Of a DNA stretch of 64,000 nucleotides, positions 7,696 to 16,121 are shown piece by piece. Position numbers and translations under genes: made by a program. Each line of letters opens with the position of its first letter. Positions within the stretch are counted from its first letter, which is position 1. Origin of the DNA: Solibacillus sp. FSL R7-0668. Its GTDB lineage: Bacteria > Bacillota > Bacilli > Bacillales_A > Planococcaceae. The notes below the pieces were generated by a model. It was given only the letters and a program-made list of their open reading frames with translations. It was not told the DNA's origin and made no database searches. The stretch spans positions 3,350,001 through 3,414,000 of the forward strand of contig NZ_JBBOUU010000001.1 of assembly GCF_038006205.1 (NCBI RefSeq), read 5' to 3'.

Positions 7696-8856
7696 TTAAA
7701 TCATGACTTTGCCTGTTTTCCCAAATTTTATAACAATCAGTGCTACTAGGAATAATATCGTAGCGACTAATAGTAAGAAACCCTTACTCGGGAATAATTC
7801 TAAGTACATGCCCCCTATAAACGGACCACTTAAGCTACCCAAGCTAAAGAAAATACCACATAATAAATTGCCTGTTGGTAACAGCTCTTTTGGCGTTAAA
7901 TCTGTCATATAGGTAATACCTAAAGAAAACATCGACCCGACACACATTCCGCCTGCAAAAAAGCTAATCGCAACAAGCATTTGTGAATATTCCACAAGAT
8001 TCCCCACAAAGAAAATACTTGCTCCTACTAACAAACCAGAAATAATTACTTTACGACGCCCGATTCGATCACCTAGCGCTCCAAGTGGGAATTGCATTAA
8101 AATAGCCCCTATTGAAAAGCCAGCAAGCATAATCGAAACAAATTCTAAATCAAACTCTTTGCGTAGCGCATATACCGGAAACAGCGCATTTAAGGAAGAT
8201 TCTAAAAAGCCATAAACAAATGGAGGCAAAAATGCGACCCATCCATATTTTAAAGCAAGTTTATAGCGGATAAAGCCAGTTTGATTGGCATCACCTTTAA
8301 GTGCTTCTGGCTTTTCGTTTTTCACAAAAAATATAAGCGACCATGCTACTAAACATAAAGCCGAGGAAATGATAAATGGCAGCGTTTCTGATATTTTTAC
8401 AAGTGGTACAAATAATGGTCCCATCGCAAAGCCAAGCCCAAAGGAAATGCCATAAATGGACATGCTCTTCCCTAATTTATGTGTAGGTGTTGTTGAGGTA
8501 ACCCAGGTTTGCGTTGAAAAATGTAATGCATGATCCCCAATGCCAATAAGCATTCGCAATACAAACCAAAACAGTACACTTTTCCATAATGGGAACAAAA
8601 ACAACGACACAAATACAAGCGCCCCACCTAAAATAATAATTGGTTTATAGCCATATTTACGTAATGGTTGCTCGATAAATGGCGATATTAATAATGTCCC
8701 TATGTAAAGACCTGTTGCATTCAATCCATTTAATGTAGATGAAACCCCATCCTCTTCAAAAATAACTGAAATGAGTGGCAACAGCATCCCCTGTGAAAAG
8801 CCTGAAATGGATACGATAATAACTAATATGGCAAATCTACGTTGTTCGTAACTCAT
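7696..8856 (-). CDS. MFS transporter (YfkF-like)
   Basis: This is a 386-aa major facilitator protein with about 12 membrane segments and the loop signature GDRIGRRKV between helices in the second half. The first half contains FLEEP-like start helices (RRFAILVIIVSISGFSQGMLLPLISV). I selected the ATG at 8856 because AAGGGAG lies just upstream; a 27-codon upstream extension has no SD. Position in a yfh/yfk-like gene order suggests a YfkF-type drug exporter, but the substrate is unknown. A strong minus-strand terminator hairpin about 80 nt upstream suggests control by attenuation. Confidence 0.78.
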   Translation of the reverse strand: MSYEQRRFAILVIIVSISGFSQGMLLPLISVIFEEDGVSSTLNGLNATGLYIGTLLISPFIEQPLRKYGYKPIIILGGALVFVSLFLFPLWKSVLFWFVLRMLIGIGDHALHFSTQTWVTSTTPTHKLGKSMSIYGISFGLGFAMGPLFVPLVKISETLPFIISSALCLVAWSLIFFVKNEKPEALKGDANQTGFIRYKLALKYGWVAFLPPFVYGFLESSLNALFPVYALRKEFDLEFVSIMLAGFSIGAILMQFPLGALGDRIGRRKVIISGLLVGASIFFVGNLVEYSQMLVAISFFAGGMCVGSMFSLGITYMTDLTPKELLPTGNLLCGIFFSLGSLSGPFIGGMYLELFPSKGFLLLVATILFLVALIVIKFGKTGKVMI

Positions 8857-8935
8857 ACTATTATCTCCCTTTTTCATATGTAACCAACCTATCGTATCAT
8901 AGCTTTTAATCGTTTGGGATAAATATTGCAAACTC

Positions 8936-8978
8936 AAAAACCCTAGCCAACTTTATCTCTAAAAGTTAACTAGGGTTT
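8936..8978 (-). terminator. Leader terminator/attenuator of the MFS gene
   Basis: A 17-bp inverted repeat (8938-8954 with 8962-8978) is fully paired only in minus-strand RNA, where two positions become G.U pairs; they are C-A mismatches on the plus strand. A T5 run follows on the minus strand. It sits between a short ORF remnant (9079-8978) and the MFS start at 8856, so any transcript from the upstream promoter must read through it. Confidence 0.7.
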
Positions 8979-9079
8979 CAAATTTCACTTAATTCCATTT
9001 GTGCTTTACGTAAACAATCTTTGTCGGCATATTCGCCGAAAAACGTTTAAACGTCCTCCTTTTCTATAAGATTTCTCAT
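8978..9079 (-). other. Short leader ORF, interrupted (candidate leader peptide or decayed small gene)
   Basis: In one frame the minus strand reads ATG plus ten codons (MRNLIEKEDV), an in-frame TAA, then 22 sense codons (TFFGEYADKDCLRKAQMELSEI) and TGA. AAAGGAGG (9055-9062) lies 8 nt before ACG at 9046-9044, exactly where a start codon would be, so an ATG-to-ACG change or a non-canonical start are both possible. The TGA directly abuts the attenuator stem. Promoter-like TTGTTA (9151-9146) and TAAAGT (9128-9123), 17 nt apart, lie upstream on the same strand. Confidence 0.35.
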
Positions 9080-9257
9080 ATATGCTTTTTCTAATCATCT
9101 CCCTCTTGTTTTATATGTCTTAACTTTATCATAACATTTTAATTTTAACAATATTCTAAATACATAGAAATTTAAAATAATTAATAAGTGCTATACAATT
9201 GGTTATTTTTTTTAAGTATCTTAATAAAATCCAATTACCTTTGTCGCAAGTTGTCCA

Positions 9258-9286
9258 TTAACTTTTGCGTTCAAACATAGTATAAT
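9258..9286 (+). promoter_or_regulatory. Promoter of the SE1561-like gene
   Basis: TTAACT (9258-9263) and TATAAT (9281-9286) are separated by 17 nt. The predicted start of transcription lies about 25 nt before the ATG at 9320. Confidence 0.55.
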
Positions 9287-9319
9287 AATGCTACGCAAAC
9301 ACAAAGGAGAATCTTCCCT

Positions 9320-9502
9320 ATGAATCCAATCACAAGTAAAGAGCAGCAAGTAACATATTTAAAAGAACGCTTAGAAATCTTCCTTGAGGTGTTAGATGCT
9401 ATCGATCCAGAAACAACAGAGTTAGAAGATATCGATCGCTTAATTCAAATGATGGACGATTTAGAACAAAAAATGGAACAATTCCAATCACGCGAAGACT
9501 AA
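9320..9502 (+). CDS. SE1561-family small protein
   Basis: This is a 60-aa acidic, mostly helical protein that matches the SE1561 family of short conserved Firmicutes proteins (core VTYLKERLEIFLEVLDAIDPE..LEDIDRLIQMMDDLE). Its function is unknown. The heptad-like spacing of L/I/M residues suggests helical packing. The ATG has AAAGGAG 11 nt upstream and its own promoter and terminator, so it is an independent unit. The family match is from memory of the conserved core. Confidence 0.78.
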   Translation: MNPITSKEQQVTYLKERLEIFLEVLDAIDPETTELEDIDRLIQMMDDLEQKMEQFQSRED

Positions 9503-9508
9503 TTTCGA

Positions 9509-9541
9509 AAAGCAATGCTTAAAATAGGCATTGCTTTTTTT
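9509..9541 (+). terminator. Terminator after the SE1561-like gene
   Basis: AAAGCAATGC pairs with GCATTGCTTT around an 8-10 nt loop, followed by a T-run to 9541. Confidence 0.8.
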
Positions 9542-9603
9542 CATCGTTTTATTGCATTTTCCTAGCTTAATAACCGATTTTCATAATTTTCCTTTGTCTC
9601 TTT

Positions 9604-9643
9604 TGTAAGCGCTCTTTTTTTTATAGATTAATAAGGTTATAAT
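9604..9643 (+). promoter_or_regulatory. fumA -10 and candidate cre (CcpA) site
   Basis: TATAAT at 9638-9643 precedes the fumarase gene. TGTAAGCGCTCTTT at 9604-9617 matches 12 of 14 positions of the cre consensus TGWAANCGNTNWCA. It lies in the -35 region, where CcpA bound to it would repress. Confidence 0.45.
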
Positions 9644-9692
9644 ATAAGATGGATTTTAAAAACAATACTATTTTTCTGGGGGGAAAAATAAG

Positions 9693-11234
9693 ATGGCATA
9701 CTTAGAAACTTTAGAAAAAAGTCTTTATTCTTTAGTAACTGAAACATCTACTAACTTACCTAAAGACGTTCGTCGCGCGATTAAAGCTGCCAAAGCATCT
9801 GAAAACGCTGGTACTCGTGCTGCAATGACATTAGACACGATTACAACAAACATCGTAATGGCGGAAGACAATGTATCTCCAATCTGTCAAGATACAGGTC
9901 TACCAACATTTAAAGTATATACTCCGGTTGGCGTAAACCAAATCGAAATTAAAAAAGCAATCCAAACTGCAATCGCTGCAGCTACTGGTGACGCAAAATT
10001 ACGTCCAAACTCAGTTGACTCATTAACTGGTAAAAACTCTGGTACAAACATCGGTGCTGGTCTTCCAGTTGTGAAGTTTGAGCAATGGGAAAATGATTAC
10101 ATCACAGTAAAGCTTATCCTTAAAGGTGGCGGCTGTGAAAACAAAAATATTCAATACTCTTTACCTACAGAATTAGAAGGTTTAGGCCGCGCTGGTCGTG
10201 ACTTAGACGGTATCCGTAAATGTATTTTACACTCTGTATGGCAAGCACAAGGTCAAGGCTGTTCAGCTGGTTTCATCGGTGTGGGTATCGGTGGCGACCG
10301 CTCTTCTGGTTATGATCTTGCAAAAGAGCAATTATTCCGTCACGTTGAAGATACAAACCCAATCGAAGACTTAGCAACATTAGAAGACTACATCGTAAAA
10401 ACAGCTAACACATTTGGCGTTGGTACTATGGGCTTCGGTGGTGAAGCAACATTACTAGGCTGTAAAATCGGCGTAATGGACCGCTTACCAGCATCCTTCT
10501 TCGTATCTGTAGCGTATAACTGTTGGGCTTACCGTCGTATGGCAATCGATATCGATCCAGCGACTGGTGAAATCACAAACTGGCACTACCAAGAAGGTGA
10601 AAAAATCACGTTCAAAGACGAAGAAAAAACAGAAGCTTCTTCAAACAACAAAGTAGTTGAGCTTGTTGCCCCAATTTCTGAAGAGCAAATTCGCTCATTA
10701 AACGTTGGTGACGTAGTTAAAATTTCTGGTCGCATGTACACTGGTCGTGACGCAATCCACCACCACTTAATCGGTGAGGGCGTTGAAGCTCCAGTAGACT
10801 TAGATGGACAAATCATCTACCACTGTGGTCCAGTAATGGCGAAAGACGAAGCAGGCAACTGGGTTGTGAAAGCAGCTGGTCCTACAACTTCAATTCGTGA
10901 GGAACCATACCAAGGCGACATCATGAAAAAATTCGGTATCCGCGCAGTTATGGGTAAAGGCGGCATGGGTCCAAAAACATTAAAAGCTCTTGGCGAACAC
11001 GGCGGCGTTTACTTAAACGCAATCGGTGGTGCTGCTCAGTATTACGCAGACTGCATCAAATCAGTTGATGGCGTAGACTTAATCGAATTCGGTATTCCTG
11101 AAGCAATGTGGCACTTATCCGTTCAAGACTTTACAGCTGTCGTAACAATGGACTCTCACGGGAACTCATTACACGCTGATGTAGAAAAATCATCATTAGA
11201 AAAATTAGCAATGCACGCTGAACGCGTATTCTAA
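9693..11234 (+). CDS. fumA: Class I (iron-sulfur) fumarate hydratase
   Basis: This 513-aa enzyme of the TCA cycle hydrates fumarate to malate. It has the two fused domains of class I fumarases. The alpha part holds the probable [4Fe-4S] ligands Cys65 (PICQDTGLP), Cys148 (GGGCENKN) and Cys257 (LLGCKIG). The beta part, from about residue 330, holds GRDAIHHH and GKGGMGPKT. Codon use is that of a well-expressed gene. The SD GGGGGG precedes the ATG by about 10 nt. A candidate cre site overlaps the promoter. It is monocistronic with a strong terminator. Tartrate dehydratase-like activity is the main alternative. Confidence 0.9.
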   Translation: MAYLETLEKSLYSLVTETSTNLPKDVRRAIKAAKASENAGTRAAMTLDTITTNIVMAEDNVSPICQDTGLPTFKVYTPVGVNQIEIKKAIQTAIAAATGDAKLRPNSVDSLTGKNSGTNIGAGLPVVKFEQWENDYITVKLILKGGGCENKNIQYSLPTELEGLGRAGRDLDGIRKCILHSVWQAQGQGCSAGFIGVGIGGDRSSGYDLAKEQLFRHVEDTNPIEDLATLEDYIVKTANTFGVGTMGFGGEATLLGCKIGVMDRLPASFFVSVAYNCWAYRRMAIDIDPATGEITNWHYQEGEKITFKDEEKTEASSNNKVVELVAPISEEQIRSLNVGDVVKISGRMYTGRDAIHHHLIGEGVEAPVDLDGQIIYHCGPVMAKDEAGNWVVKAAGPTTSIREEPYQGDIMKKFGIRAVMGKGGMGPKTLKALGEHGGVYLNAIGGAAQYYADCIKSVDGVDLIEFGIPEAMWHLSVQDFTAVVTMDSHGNSLHADVEKSSLEKLAMHAERVF

Positions 11235-11244
11235 TTTTAAGAAC

Positions 11245-11285
11245 AAAAACGACTCATCCTATCTACTGGATTGAGTCGTTTTTTT
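11245..11285 (+). terminator. fumA terminator
   Basis: AACGACTCA-TCC pairs with GGA-TTGAGTCGTT (one bulge), followed by T7. Confidence 0.82.
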
Positions 11286-11286
11286 A

Positions 11287-11316
11287 TTGATGGAGTTCTT
11301 CCCACTTTGCTATACT
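11287..11316 (+). promoter_or_regulatory. Promoter of the 81-aa membrane peptide gene
   Basis: TTGATG (11287-11292) and TATACT (11311-11316) are 18 nt apart, about 30 nt before the ATG at 11346. Confidence 0.5.
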
Positions 11317-11345
11317 GAAAAAAATACTTGTACTGGAGGAGTTAC

Positions 11346-11591
11346 ATGTTCTTAGTAATACTACTCATTAACCTTCTATTTATCAGTGCACAAATTCACT
11401 TTAGCTCAACGTACAACTGGAAGCATAGCTTAGTTAACGCGCTATCCTTTACCATCTATGCTGTCATCGTTTTTCCTCATGCTACTTTTCAATTTATTTA
11501 CATCTATCTCGATTTCTTTTTTTGGCTCTTATCTATCGGTGCTTTTTTACAACGCGACAAATTATTTAAAGAAAAAGACACACAGAACTAA
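11346..11591 (+). CDS. Small hydrophobic membrane protein, unknown
   Basis: This is an 81-aa protein with three hydrophobic stretches (FLVILLINLLFISA; LVNALSFTIYAVIVFP; FQFIYIYLDFFFWLLSIGA) and a charged C-terminus (RDKLFKEKDTQN). The ATG at 11346 follows GGAGGA with 5 nt spacing; the in-frame codon at 11328 lies before the SD. I do not recognise a family. It has its own promoter and ends in a hairpin region shared with the convergent tcyP gene. Confidence 0.6.
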   Translation: MFLVILLINLLFISAQIHFSSTYNWKHSLVNALSFTIYAVIVFPHATFQFIYIYLDFFFWLLSIGAFLQRDKLFKEKDTQN

Positions 11592-11610
11592 CTCGGTTCT
11601 GCGTATCTTT
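11572..11610 (-). terminator. tcyP terminator
   Basis: A 15-bp repeat (11574-11588 with 11596-11610) pairs fully in minus-strand RNA through two G.U pairs that are mismatches on the plus strand. A T-run follows on the minus strand. It overlaps the 3' end of the convergent small gene. Confidence 0.7.
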
Positions 11611-11619
11611 AAAATTTTA

Positions 11620-13002
11620 TTATTGAACTAACGGTGCTTTTTCTGCTGATTCGTTGTAAATCGTTGTATCTAATTCGTTTGTTGCACGACTCGCGACAAT
11701 CCCAGAAATCATTGAGCCACTTACATTTAGAGCTGTTCGCCCCATGTCGATTAATGGTTCAACTGAAATTAAAATACCTGCTAAGGCAATCGGTAAATCC
11801 ATTGCTGATAATACGATAATGGCAGCGAATGTTGCCCCACCACCAACACCTGCCACACCAAATGAGCTAATAGCAACAATCACAATTAATGTAGCTATAA
11901 AGCTTGGCGTTAATGGATTAATGCCTACTGTTGGCGCAATCATAACAGCTAGCATTGCGGGATAAACCCCTGCACAGCCGTTTTGTCCGATTGATAAGCC
12001 AAATGATCCGGCAAAGTTTGCAATGCCATCTGGTATACCGAAACGTTTAGTTTGCGTTTGAATATTCAGCGGTAATGTACCTGCACTTGAACGTGAGGTA
12101 AAGGCAAATAATAGTACTTCCGCTGATTTCTTTACATATTGAACTGGGCTTAATCCCGTTAAAGCAACGATAATTAAGTGAATAATAAACATTACAAATA
12201 ATGCGACATAAGATGCTATTACGAACATACCTAAGTCAACAATCGCACCTAAATCACTCGTTGCAACTGTACGTGCCATAAGAGCAGCTACCCCATAAGG
12301 CGTTAAACGTAAAATAATGCGTACAACACCCATAATTAAGCCATATAAAGCGTCGATTCCTTTTTTTACATTGTCTGCAGTTTCTTCCTCTTTACGACGA
12401 AGCGATAAATAACTAAATCCTAAAAACGCGGCGAAGATTACAACTGCAATCGTTGATGTCGCACGCGCCCCTGTTAAATCAGAGAATGGGTTTACTGGGA
12501 ACATAGACAGGATTTGATCTGGTAAGCTCGCGACTTCTGCCGATTTTTCTACCATCGCTTCCCCACGCGCTATTTCGGCATCCCCTTGCATAATTTGGTT
12601 CGCATCTAAATCAAAGATCACCGTTGAAGTAATCCCAATTCCTGCTGCCAAAGCCGTTGTACCAATTAATACAGATAAAATAATGGCTGCCGATTTTCCA
12701 AAGTTTTTTCCAATTGTCACTTTCGTAAATGCTGCCAATATCGAAACGAACACTAATGGCATTGCAATCATTTGTAGTAATTTTACATAGCCTGAACCAA
12801 CGATATTATACCAAGGCACTGTTTCAGCTAATGTATCTGATTCAACTCCATAGGCAAATTGTAAACCTATCCCTAATAAAACCCCTAATCCTAAAGCTAT
12901 GAACACACGATTTGAAAATTTCACATGCTTCGTTTTTAAAAAATATAAAAATGCAAGAACAATAAATAGAATGACTACGTTAAGCAAAATCATTGCATCC
13001 AT
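11620..13002 (-). CDS. tcyP: L-cystine symporter TcyP (DAACS family)
   Basis: This is a 460-aa cation/dicarboxylate-type symporter with the N-terminal helix set and the long periplasmic-side insert (DLDANQIMQGDAEIARGEAM) seen in TcyP. It also has the conserved re-entrant segments SSAGTLPLNIQ and SFGVAGVGGGATFAA. In B. subtilis TcyP imports cystine, and the length matches (463 aa there). The SD AAAGGAGG lies 9 nt before the ATG. The gene is divergent from pfeT. No S-box or T-box leader is visible in the roughly 200-bp divergent gap. Confidence 0.87.
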   Translation of the reverse strand: MDAMILLNVVILFIVLAFLYFLKTKHVKFSNRVFIALGLGVLLGIGLQFAYGVESDTLAETVPWYNIVGSGYVKLLQMIAMPLVFVSILAAFTKVTIGKNFGKSAAIILSVLIGTTALAAGIGITSTVIFDLDANQIMQGDAEIARGEAMVEKSAEVASLPDQILSMFPVNPFSDLTGARATSTIAVVIFAAFLGFSYLSLRRKEEETADNVKKGIDALYGLIMGVVRIILRLTPYGVAALMARTVATSDLGAIVDLGMFVIASYVALFVMFIIHLIIVALTGLSPVQYVKKSAEVLLFAFTSRSSAGTLPLNIQTQTKRFGIPDGIANFAGSFGLSIGQNGCAGVYPAMLAVMIAPTVGINPLTPSFIATLIVIVAISSFGVAGVGGGATFAAIIVLSAMDLPIALAGILISVEPLIDMGRTALNVSGSMISGIVASRATNELDTTIYNESAEKAPLVQ

Positions 13003-13098
13003 TGAAAACGCCTCCTTTAATTTTGTTAATTTGTAATCACTATCTTACTCTACAATTCTTATTAGTCAAGTATGAATTGAAATTTTTCTTTTCTTTTG

Positions 13099-13135
13099 TT
13101 TACAAAACACCTCCTCTAAATTATAATAATTATAA
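13099..13135 (+). promoter_or_regulatory. pfeT promoter with perfect PerR box
   Basis: TTTACA (13099-13104) and TATAAT (13122-13127) are 17 nt apart. The -10 lies within TTATAATAATTATAA (13121-13135), which matches the 15-bp Per box TTATAATNATTATAA at every position. Bound PerR would block initiation. Confidence 0.78.
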
Positions 13136-13158
13136 ATAAAAAATAATTATAAAATAAA

Positions 13159-13201
13159 TGAAATCCATTATCAGTTGTTTTAACAATGATTTTCATTATC
13201 A
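13159..13201 (+). promoter_or_regulatory. Two Fur-like boxes in the pfeT 5' leader
   Basis: TGATTTTCATTATCA (13187-13201) matches 12 of the 14 defined bases of the 7-1-7 Fur box TGATAATNATTATCA and runs into the SD. TGAAATCCATTATCA (13159-13173) shares the right half-site and is weaker. Both lie downstream of the predicted transcription start. Confidence 0.45.
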
Positions 13202-13212
13202 AGGAGGTACTT

Positions 13213-15117
13213 ATGGAGAATTCTAATCGAGAAAAGTTATCATTAAATGAGAAAATAAGTGAACACAAAGAATTGATTGCTGCGCTAGTTTCCGGGCTCA
13301 TCATATTAATTGCGTGGCGAATGGAATCTACTGGTCAAATGACGGCTGCCATTGTTGCGTATTTAACAGCATTTGTTATTGGTGGCTATGCTAAAGCAAA
13401 AGAAGGTATTGAAGATACAATCGAAAACAAATCATTGAATGTTGAGATGCTGATGATTTTAGCAGCAATTGGTTCTGCAACGATTGGTTACTGGACAGAA
13501 GGCGCAATATTAATTTTTATATTTGCATTAAGTGGGGCACTTGAAACGTATGCCATGAACAAAAGTCATAAGGAAATTTCTTCATTAATGGAATTGCAGC
13601 CAGAAGAAGCTTGGTTAGTACGTGGTGGTTTCGAACCAATCAAAGTGTCAGTAAAGGAATTAAAAGTAAATGATCATATTTTGGTAAAGCCCGGTGAACG
13701 TATTCCAGCTGATGGAACAATTTTCAAAGGTGTTTCTACCGTTGACGAAGCCGCGATTACGGGGGAATCAATGCCTGTTTCAAAAAACATTGGTGATGAG
13801 GCCTTCGCTGGAACGGTCAATTTGAATGGTGTATTAACAATTAGTGTGTCAAAGCCTAGCTCAGAAACATTATTCCAAAAAATTATCACACTTGTGCAAT
13901 CTGCGCAAAGTGAAAAATCACCCTCTCAACAATTTATCGAGCGATTTGAAGGGATTTATGTAAAAGGTGTATTAGTAACAGTCGCTTTAATGATGGTACT
14001 CCCTCACTATTTACTTGATTGGGATTGGACGACAACTTTCTATCGTGCAATGGTGCTATTAGTCGTAGCTTCGCCTTGTGCACTCGTTGCATCGATTATG
14101 CCAGCAACATTATCTGCTATTTCAAACGGGGCAAAAAACGGGATTTTAGTAAAAGGTGGCGTGCACTTAGAGCATTTAAGCTTGCTACATGTATTAGCAG
14201 TCGATAAAACTGGTACGCTTACGCAAGGTACCCCTGCTGTAACAGACTTTATCGTACGTGAAGATTTAAATGAGCTCGACACATTAGCTGTCCTAGCAGG
14301 TATCGAAGCCCAATCCAATCACCCGCTAGCACGTGCTATTACACAATATGCCAAAAAACAACAAGTTATTATTCCGCAAAATATCGAAATTGAGGATATT
14401 CCTGGATTTGGATTAAAGGCTGTATTTGAAGAAAAAGCATATACAATTGGGAAGCCTGATTTTGTAGGGAAAGAGCTTGCAAATCGCTTTCACAATGGGG
14501 CATTACAACAATTAGCACAAGACGGAAAAACGGTTGTCTTTTTAAAGGATGAACAAGGTATTGCAGCACTTATTGCACTAAAAGATATCGTTCGTGATGA
14601 GGCAAAAAAAGCCGTGGTTGCATTAAAGGAGCTTGGCATTGATGTCATCATGCTGACAGGTGATAACGAAACAACGGCAAAAGCAATCGCTCAAGAAGCG
14701 GGTGTAACAAGCTATGTAGCCGAATGTCTACCTGAAACAAAAGTAGAGCATATTAAAAAATATAAAGCGGATTACGAGCATGTCGGCATGGTTGGTGACG
14801 GTATAAACGACGCTCCAGCTCTTGCAACAGCCTCAGTAGGTATTGCCATGGGTGGCGGCACAGACGTTGCCCTCGAAACAGCAGACGTCGTATTAATGAA
14901 AAATGACCTATCAAAAATTGCTTATGCGGTAAAGCTGTCACGCAAAATGCAGCGCATCGTTAAGCAAAATATTATTTTCTCTCTCACAGTCATTGCTCTA
15001 CTAATTATCTCAAATTTCTTCCAAGCCATTAGCTTACCATTCGGGGTTATCGGTCATGAAGGCAGTACTATTTTAGTTATTTTAAACGGATTACGCATGT
15101 TAAGTAGAAAAGTATAA
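13213..15117 (+). CDS. pfeT: P1B-4 type metal-exporting ATPase (PfeT/ZosA-like, Fe(II) efflux)
   Basis: This is a 634-aa P-type ATPase without an N-terminal metal-binding domain. Motifs are TGES (183-186), the membrane metal site SPC (287-289), the phosphorylation motif DKTGT (331-335), SNHPLA, GDGINDAP and a C-terminal HEGST before the last helix. SPC plus HEG(G/S)T marks the P1B-4 class, whose B. subtilis member PfeT (formerly ZosA) exports ferrous iron and is repressed by PerR. I set the start at ATG 13213 with AAGGAGG at 13201-13207; a 9-codon extension lies over the SD. The perfect Per box upstream supports the assignment. Other divalent metals are possible substrates. Confidence 0.87.
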   Translation: MENSNREKLSLNEKISEHKELIAALVSGLIILIAWRMESTGQMTAAIVAYLTAFVIGGYAKAKEGIEDTIENKSLNVEMLMILAAIGSATIGYWTEGAILIFIFALSGALETYAMNKSHKEISSLMELQPEEAWLVRGGFEPIKVSVKELKVNDHILVKPGERIPADGTIFKGVSTVDEAAITGESMPVSKNIGDEAFAGTVNLNGVLTISVSKPSSETLFQKIITLVQSAQSEKSPSQQFIERFEGIYVKGVLVTVALMMVLPHYLLDWDWTTTFYRAMVLLVVASPCALVASIMPATLSAISNGAKNGILVKGGVHLEHLSLLHVLAVDKTGTLTQGTPAVTDFIVREDLNELDTLAVLAGIEAQSNHPLARAITQYAKKQQVIIPQNIEIEDIPGFGLKAVFEEKAYTIGKPDFVGKELANRFHNGALQQLAQDGKTVVFLKDEQGIAALIALKDIVRDEAKKAVVALKELGIDVIMLTGDNETTAKAIAQEAGVTSYVAECLPETKVEHIKKYKADYEHVGMVGDGINDAPALATASVGIAMGGGTDVALETADVVLMKNDLSKIAYAVKLSRKMQRIVKQNIIFSLTVIALLIISNFFQAISLPFGVIGHEGSTILVILNGLRMLSRKV

Positions 15118-15124
15118 TATGTAA

Positions 15125-15168
15125 AAAAGAGTGGACTCGATTGAAATTACAATCAGGTCCACTCTTTT
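15125..15168. terminator. Bidirectional terminator between pfeT and the BrkB-family gene
   Basis: A roughly 19-bp stem with two mismatches (AAAAGAGTGGAC.. with ..GTCCACTCTTTT) is flanked by A and T runs. It overlaps the stop codon of the convergent BrkB-type gene. Confidence 0.72.
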
Positions 15169-16102
15169 AAAATACAGGAGTCTTTGCATTTTCTTTACTC
15201 TTTTTAGCAAGCTGGCGTTTTTGAAATGTTGCATTGAGCAAACCACCAAAAATTAAAATCATCCCCGTGAAATATAGCCACAACATCAAAATAATAACCC
15301 CACCAATACTGCCATAAGTCGCGCTATAATTGCCAAAATTATTAATATAAAACGAGAAGACATACGTCAGTACAAGCCATCCAGAAGTTGCAAAAATAGC
15401 ACCCGGAAATACACTTACAATTGTTAATCGAGGATCTGTATTAGGCACAATCCAATACATGGTTGTTAACAAGATTAAAATTAAAGCAGGTGGTATGATC
15501 CAACGAATTGAATTCCAAATCGTAGTAAAGGATGTGGTCACTCCAAGATAATCAAATATTAAATTGCCAATTTGTTGTCCAAAAACCGGTAATACAAGAG
15601 CAATTAATAACACACCTACTAAAGAAATCGTAAATATTAAGGACCATAGCCGATTCATAAAGCCTGCCCTGCCTTCCACATCATAGGCACGATTCAACGC
15701 CTTCATAAGTGCATCCACACCTTTAGAAGCAGACCAAATCGTACCAATAATCCCGATTGAAAGGAGACCCCCATTTTGATTGCTTAGCACTTCAGTTAAT
15801 GTGCCCTCGATCAGACTGTATACTTCATCTGGCATAATCTCACTTAAAAAATCAAAAATTTGCCCTCTCTCTAAATTCAAATAGGGCAATAGCGTCACCA
15901 TAAAAATTAGCATCGGAAAAAATGATAATAAGAAAAAGTATGCTAACTGTGCACCCATACCTGATATATCAACGTTTTTTATACGGTAGATTAAATCTTG
16001 AAAAAACCCCTTTGTCGTTAATATATCAATTTGTGATGGATCAGGTGCTACAAATGATTTTACAAGTGCCAACTTTTCGTTTTGTTGTATTTTGTTTGTC
16101 AT
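15167..16102 (-). CDS. YihY/BrkB-family inner membrane protein
   Basis: This is a 311-aa polytopic protein of the YihY/virulence-factor BrkB family, once misnamed ribonuclease BN. Six hydrophobic helices are visible, with the family segments GMGAQLAYFFLLSFFPMLIF and GSIGGVIILMLWLYFTGMILIFGG. The transport or structural role is unknown. It lies 19 nt after a YtxH-like gene on the same strand and they probably form an operon. By gene order it resembles B. subtilis YfkH. The ATG at 16102 has a G-rich SD (GGTGG) upstream. Confidence 0.82.
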   Translation of the reverse strand: MTNKIQQNEKLALVKSFVAPDPSQIDILTTKGFFQDLIYRIKNVDISGMGAQLAYFFLLSFFPMLIFMVTLLPYLNLERGQIFDFLSEIMPDEVYSLIEGTLTEVLSNQNGGLLSIGIIGTIWSASKGVDALMKALNRAYDVEGRAGFMNRLWSLIFTISLVGVLLIALVLPVFGQQIGNLIFDYLGVTTSFTTIWNSIRWIIPPALILILLTTMYWIVPNTDPRLTIVSVFPGAIFATSGWLVLTYVFSFYINNFGNYSATYGSIGGVIILMLWLYFTGMILIFGGLLNATFQKRQLAKKSKENAKTPVF

Positions 16103-16121
16103 CTAGCCACCATCCCTATGG

